Positions 16,460-17,437 of a stretch of DNA of 17,437 nucleotides are shown piece by piece. The translations under genes were made by a program, and so were the position numbers. The DNA is taken from positions 1 through 17,437 of the forward strand of contig JAJJLU010004163.1 of NCBI GenBank assembly GCA_023807065.1, read 5' to 3'. Source of the DNA: Isotricha intestinalis (taxonomy: Eukaryota > Ciliophora > Litostomatea > Vestibuliferida > Isotrichidae). Under the pieces are notes generated by a model. It was given only the letters and a program-made list of their open reading frames with translations, did no database searches and was not told the DNA's origin. Each line of letters opens with the position of its first letter. The first letter of the stretch is position 1.

Positions 16460-16888
16460 ATGAAATCAAAAGAAAACATTTTAGAAATTTATAATAAAAA
16501 AGCAAATAATAATGCAAATAATTTTCAATATATAAGAATTAAAAAAGCTACTTTGATTCCATTAAAAAAAAATAATAATAAGAATAATTTATCAATAAAA
16601 AAAGAAAATAATAAAGAAAAAACATTAAAAGAAAAAATAAAATTAAATGATTTAGATTATGAATTTTTAGAATCAATAAAAATAAAAAATAAAAAAACAT
16701 ATTTTCATCATCAAATTTCTAATTCTGAAAATAAATTAAAAACATATAAAGAAATGAGTAAAAGTAATGTAAATCTAATTGTTCCAAAAATAAAAATAAA
16801 AACAGATACAAAAAGTGATAATATAGAACAAAATTCTTTTAGGACAGAAGATTCAAAACCAAATAATGATATTTGTTATATATATTAA
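16460..16888 (+). CDS. Small basic Lys/Asn-rich protein, unrecognised
   Basis: A 142-residue frame starts at the ATG at 16460, directly after an in-frame TAA, and ends with two TAA codons in a row. It is rich in Lys and Asn. The central part (about 55-95, with LNDLDYEFLESIKI and TYFHHQIS) looks more ordered than the rest, and a Ser/Thr/acidic stretch precedes the end CYIY. I see no domain, signal peptide or membrane helix and do not recognise a family. Codon use and start context match the neighbours, and chance frames of this length are unusual in the noncoding DNA here, so I think it is real. It could also be one exon of a larger gene. Confidence 0.6.
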   Translation: MKSKENILEIYNKKANNNANNFQYIRIKKATLIPLKKNNNKNNLSIKKENNKEKTLKEKIKLNDLDYEFLESIKIKNKKTYFHHQISNSENKLKTYKEMSKSNVNLIVPKIKIKTDTKSDNIEQNSFRTEDSKPNNDICYIY

Positions 16889-17437
16889 TAAATATTTAAT
16901 GATTAAAAGTTAAATTAGGTTTAAATATATTATTGTTTAAATTATTTTTTATTTATAATTTTTACTTTAATACTTTCTTATTTTCTCAAAAATATATTAA
17001 AACTTTTATTAATTTTAATCGAACTTTATTTATTTTATAAAAAAAATTTGTAACATATATATTAGGTTTTCAATGATTTGATATATAGTTTTTTTTTGTT
17101 TATTATTTTTTGTTTTATCAAAAAAAGTTATAATGGTATTCTCAAATTTATGAACTATTTTGATATATAAATTTATGAATAATTATAAAATATATATTTA
17201 TTTTTAAATTTTTCAATTGAACAATTTCATTTTTAAAATTTTGACATTGAATTTAAAATAAAAAAAATAATAATTAATTAACCATAAAAATATTGTCAAA
17301 ATAATTTATAAAAATAGCATAAAGAAAACTATATTTTATATATAGATTTAAATTTTGAATTTTTAATTTATTTAAAATTATAAAAATAAATATATTAAAA
17401 TAATAATTATTATAAATATTAATTTATTTTAACTTAT
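16889..17437. other. A+T-rich region at the right edge, no gene seen
   Basis: These 549 bases carry frequent stops in all six frames up to the edge of the window. Composition is close to 90% A+T by eye. There is no telomere repeat (such as C4A2 or C4A4 types), no tRNA and no repeat family. It should hold the 3' UTR of the small basic protein gene and flanking noncoding DNA. Confidence 0.65.

Noticed and set aside
16889..17437. Telomere or chromosome end at the right edge
   Set aside because: No C/A-rich telomere repeat is present; the sequence simply stops in A+T-rich noncoding DNA.
1..17437. Dictyostelid origin, suggested by poly-Asn, high A+T and the TmcB-like protein
   Set aside because: The 27-base intron and the kinase and zinc-finger motifs fit ciliates better; dictyostelid introns are usually longer. 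Not fully excluded without an rRNA or a protein search.

Overview
The window is about 85% A+T or more by eye. Its coding stretches are mildly richer in G+C than the gaps between them. It looks like the nuclear DNA of a microbial eukaryote, and a ciliate macronucleus fits best. The evidence is: compact genes rich in Asn and Lys; a 27-base intron; a large eight-TM plus PAS plus four-TM protein of the TmcB type; a protein kinase and a zinc-finger protein whose signature motifs I remember chiefly from ciliates; and 'AAA ATG'-like start contexts. The code appears standard: all seven visible stop codons are TAA, and no in-frame TAA, TAG or TGA is needed as a sense codon outside the one intron. That would suit ciliates that kept the standard code, such as litostomes (including rumen ciliates) or heterotrichs. 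The exact lineage is inference.

Layout, left to right. A partial gene on the minus strand (1-523) runs off the left edge. It has a C2HC zinc finger, two ubiquitin-motif-like helices and a 39-codon Asn tract. It diverges from a 785-residue Lys/Asn-rich protein on the plus strand (712-3069). After a 652-base convergent gap come four minus-strand genes: a small zinc-finger protein (3722-4672), a TPR-like protein with a C-terminal J domain (5258-6625), a HEAT-repeat protein resembling the phosphatase-4 regulatory subunit PPP4R4 (6847-9363, one tiny intron) and the 1669-residue PAS membrane protein (9538-14547). The last of these diverges, across only 92 bases, from a protein kinase on the plus strand (14640-16274). 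A small basic orphan protein follows on the same strand (16460-16888). The final 549 bases hold nothing I can identify.

The genes do not form one obvious pathway. The content is signalling and proteostasis (kinase, putative phosphatase subunit, PAS membrane sensor, J protein, possible ubiquitin-binding protein). The kinase and PAS-protein genes probably share a bidirectional promoter. I see no mobile element, rRNA, tRNA, telomere or CRISPR array.
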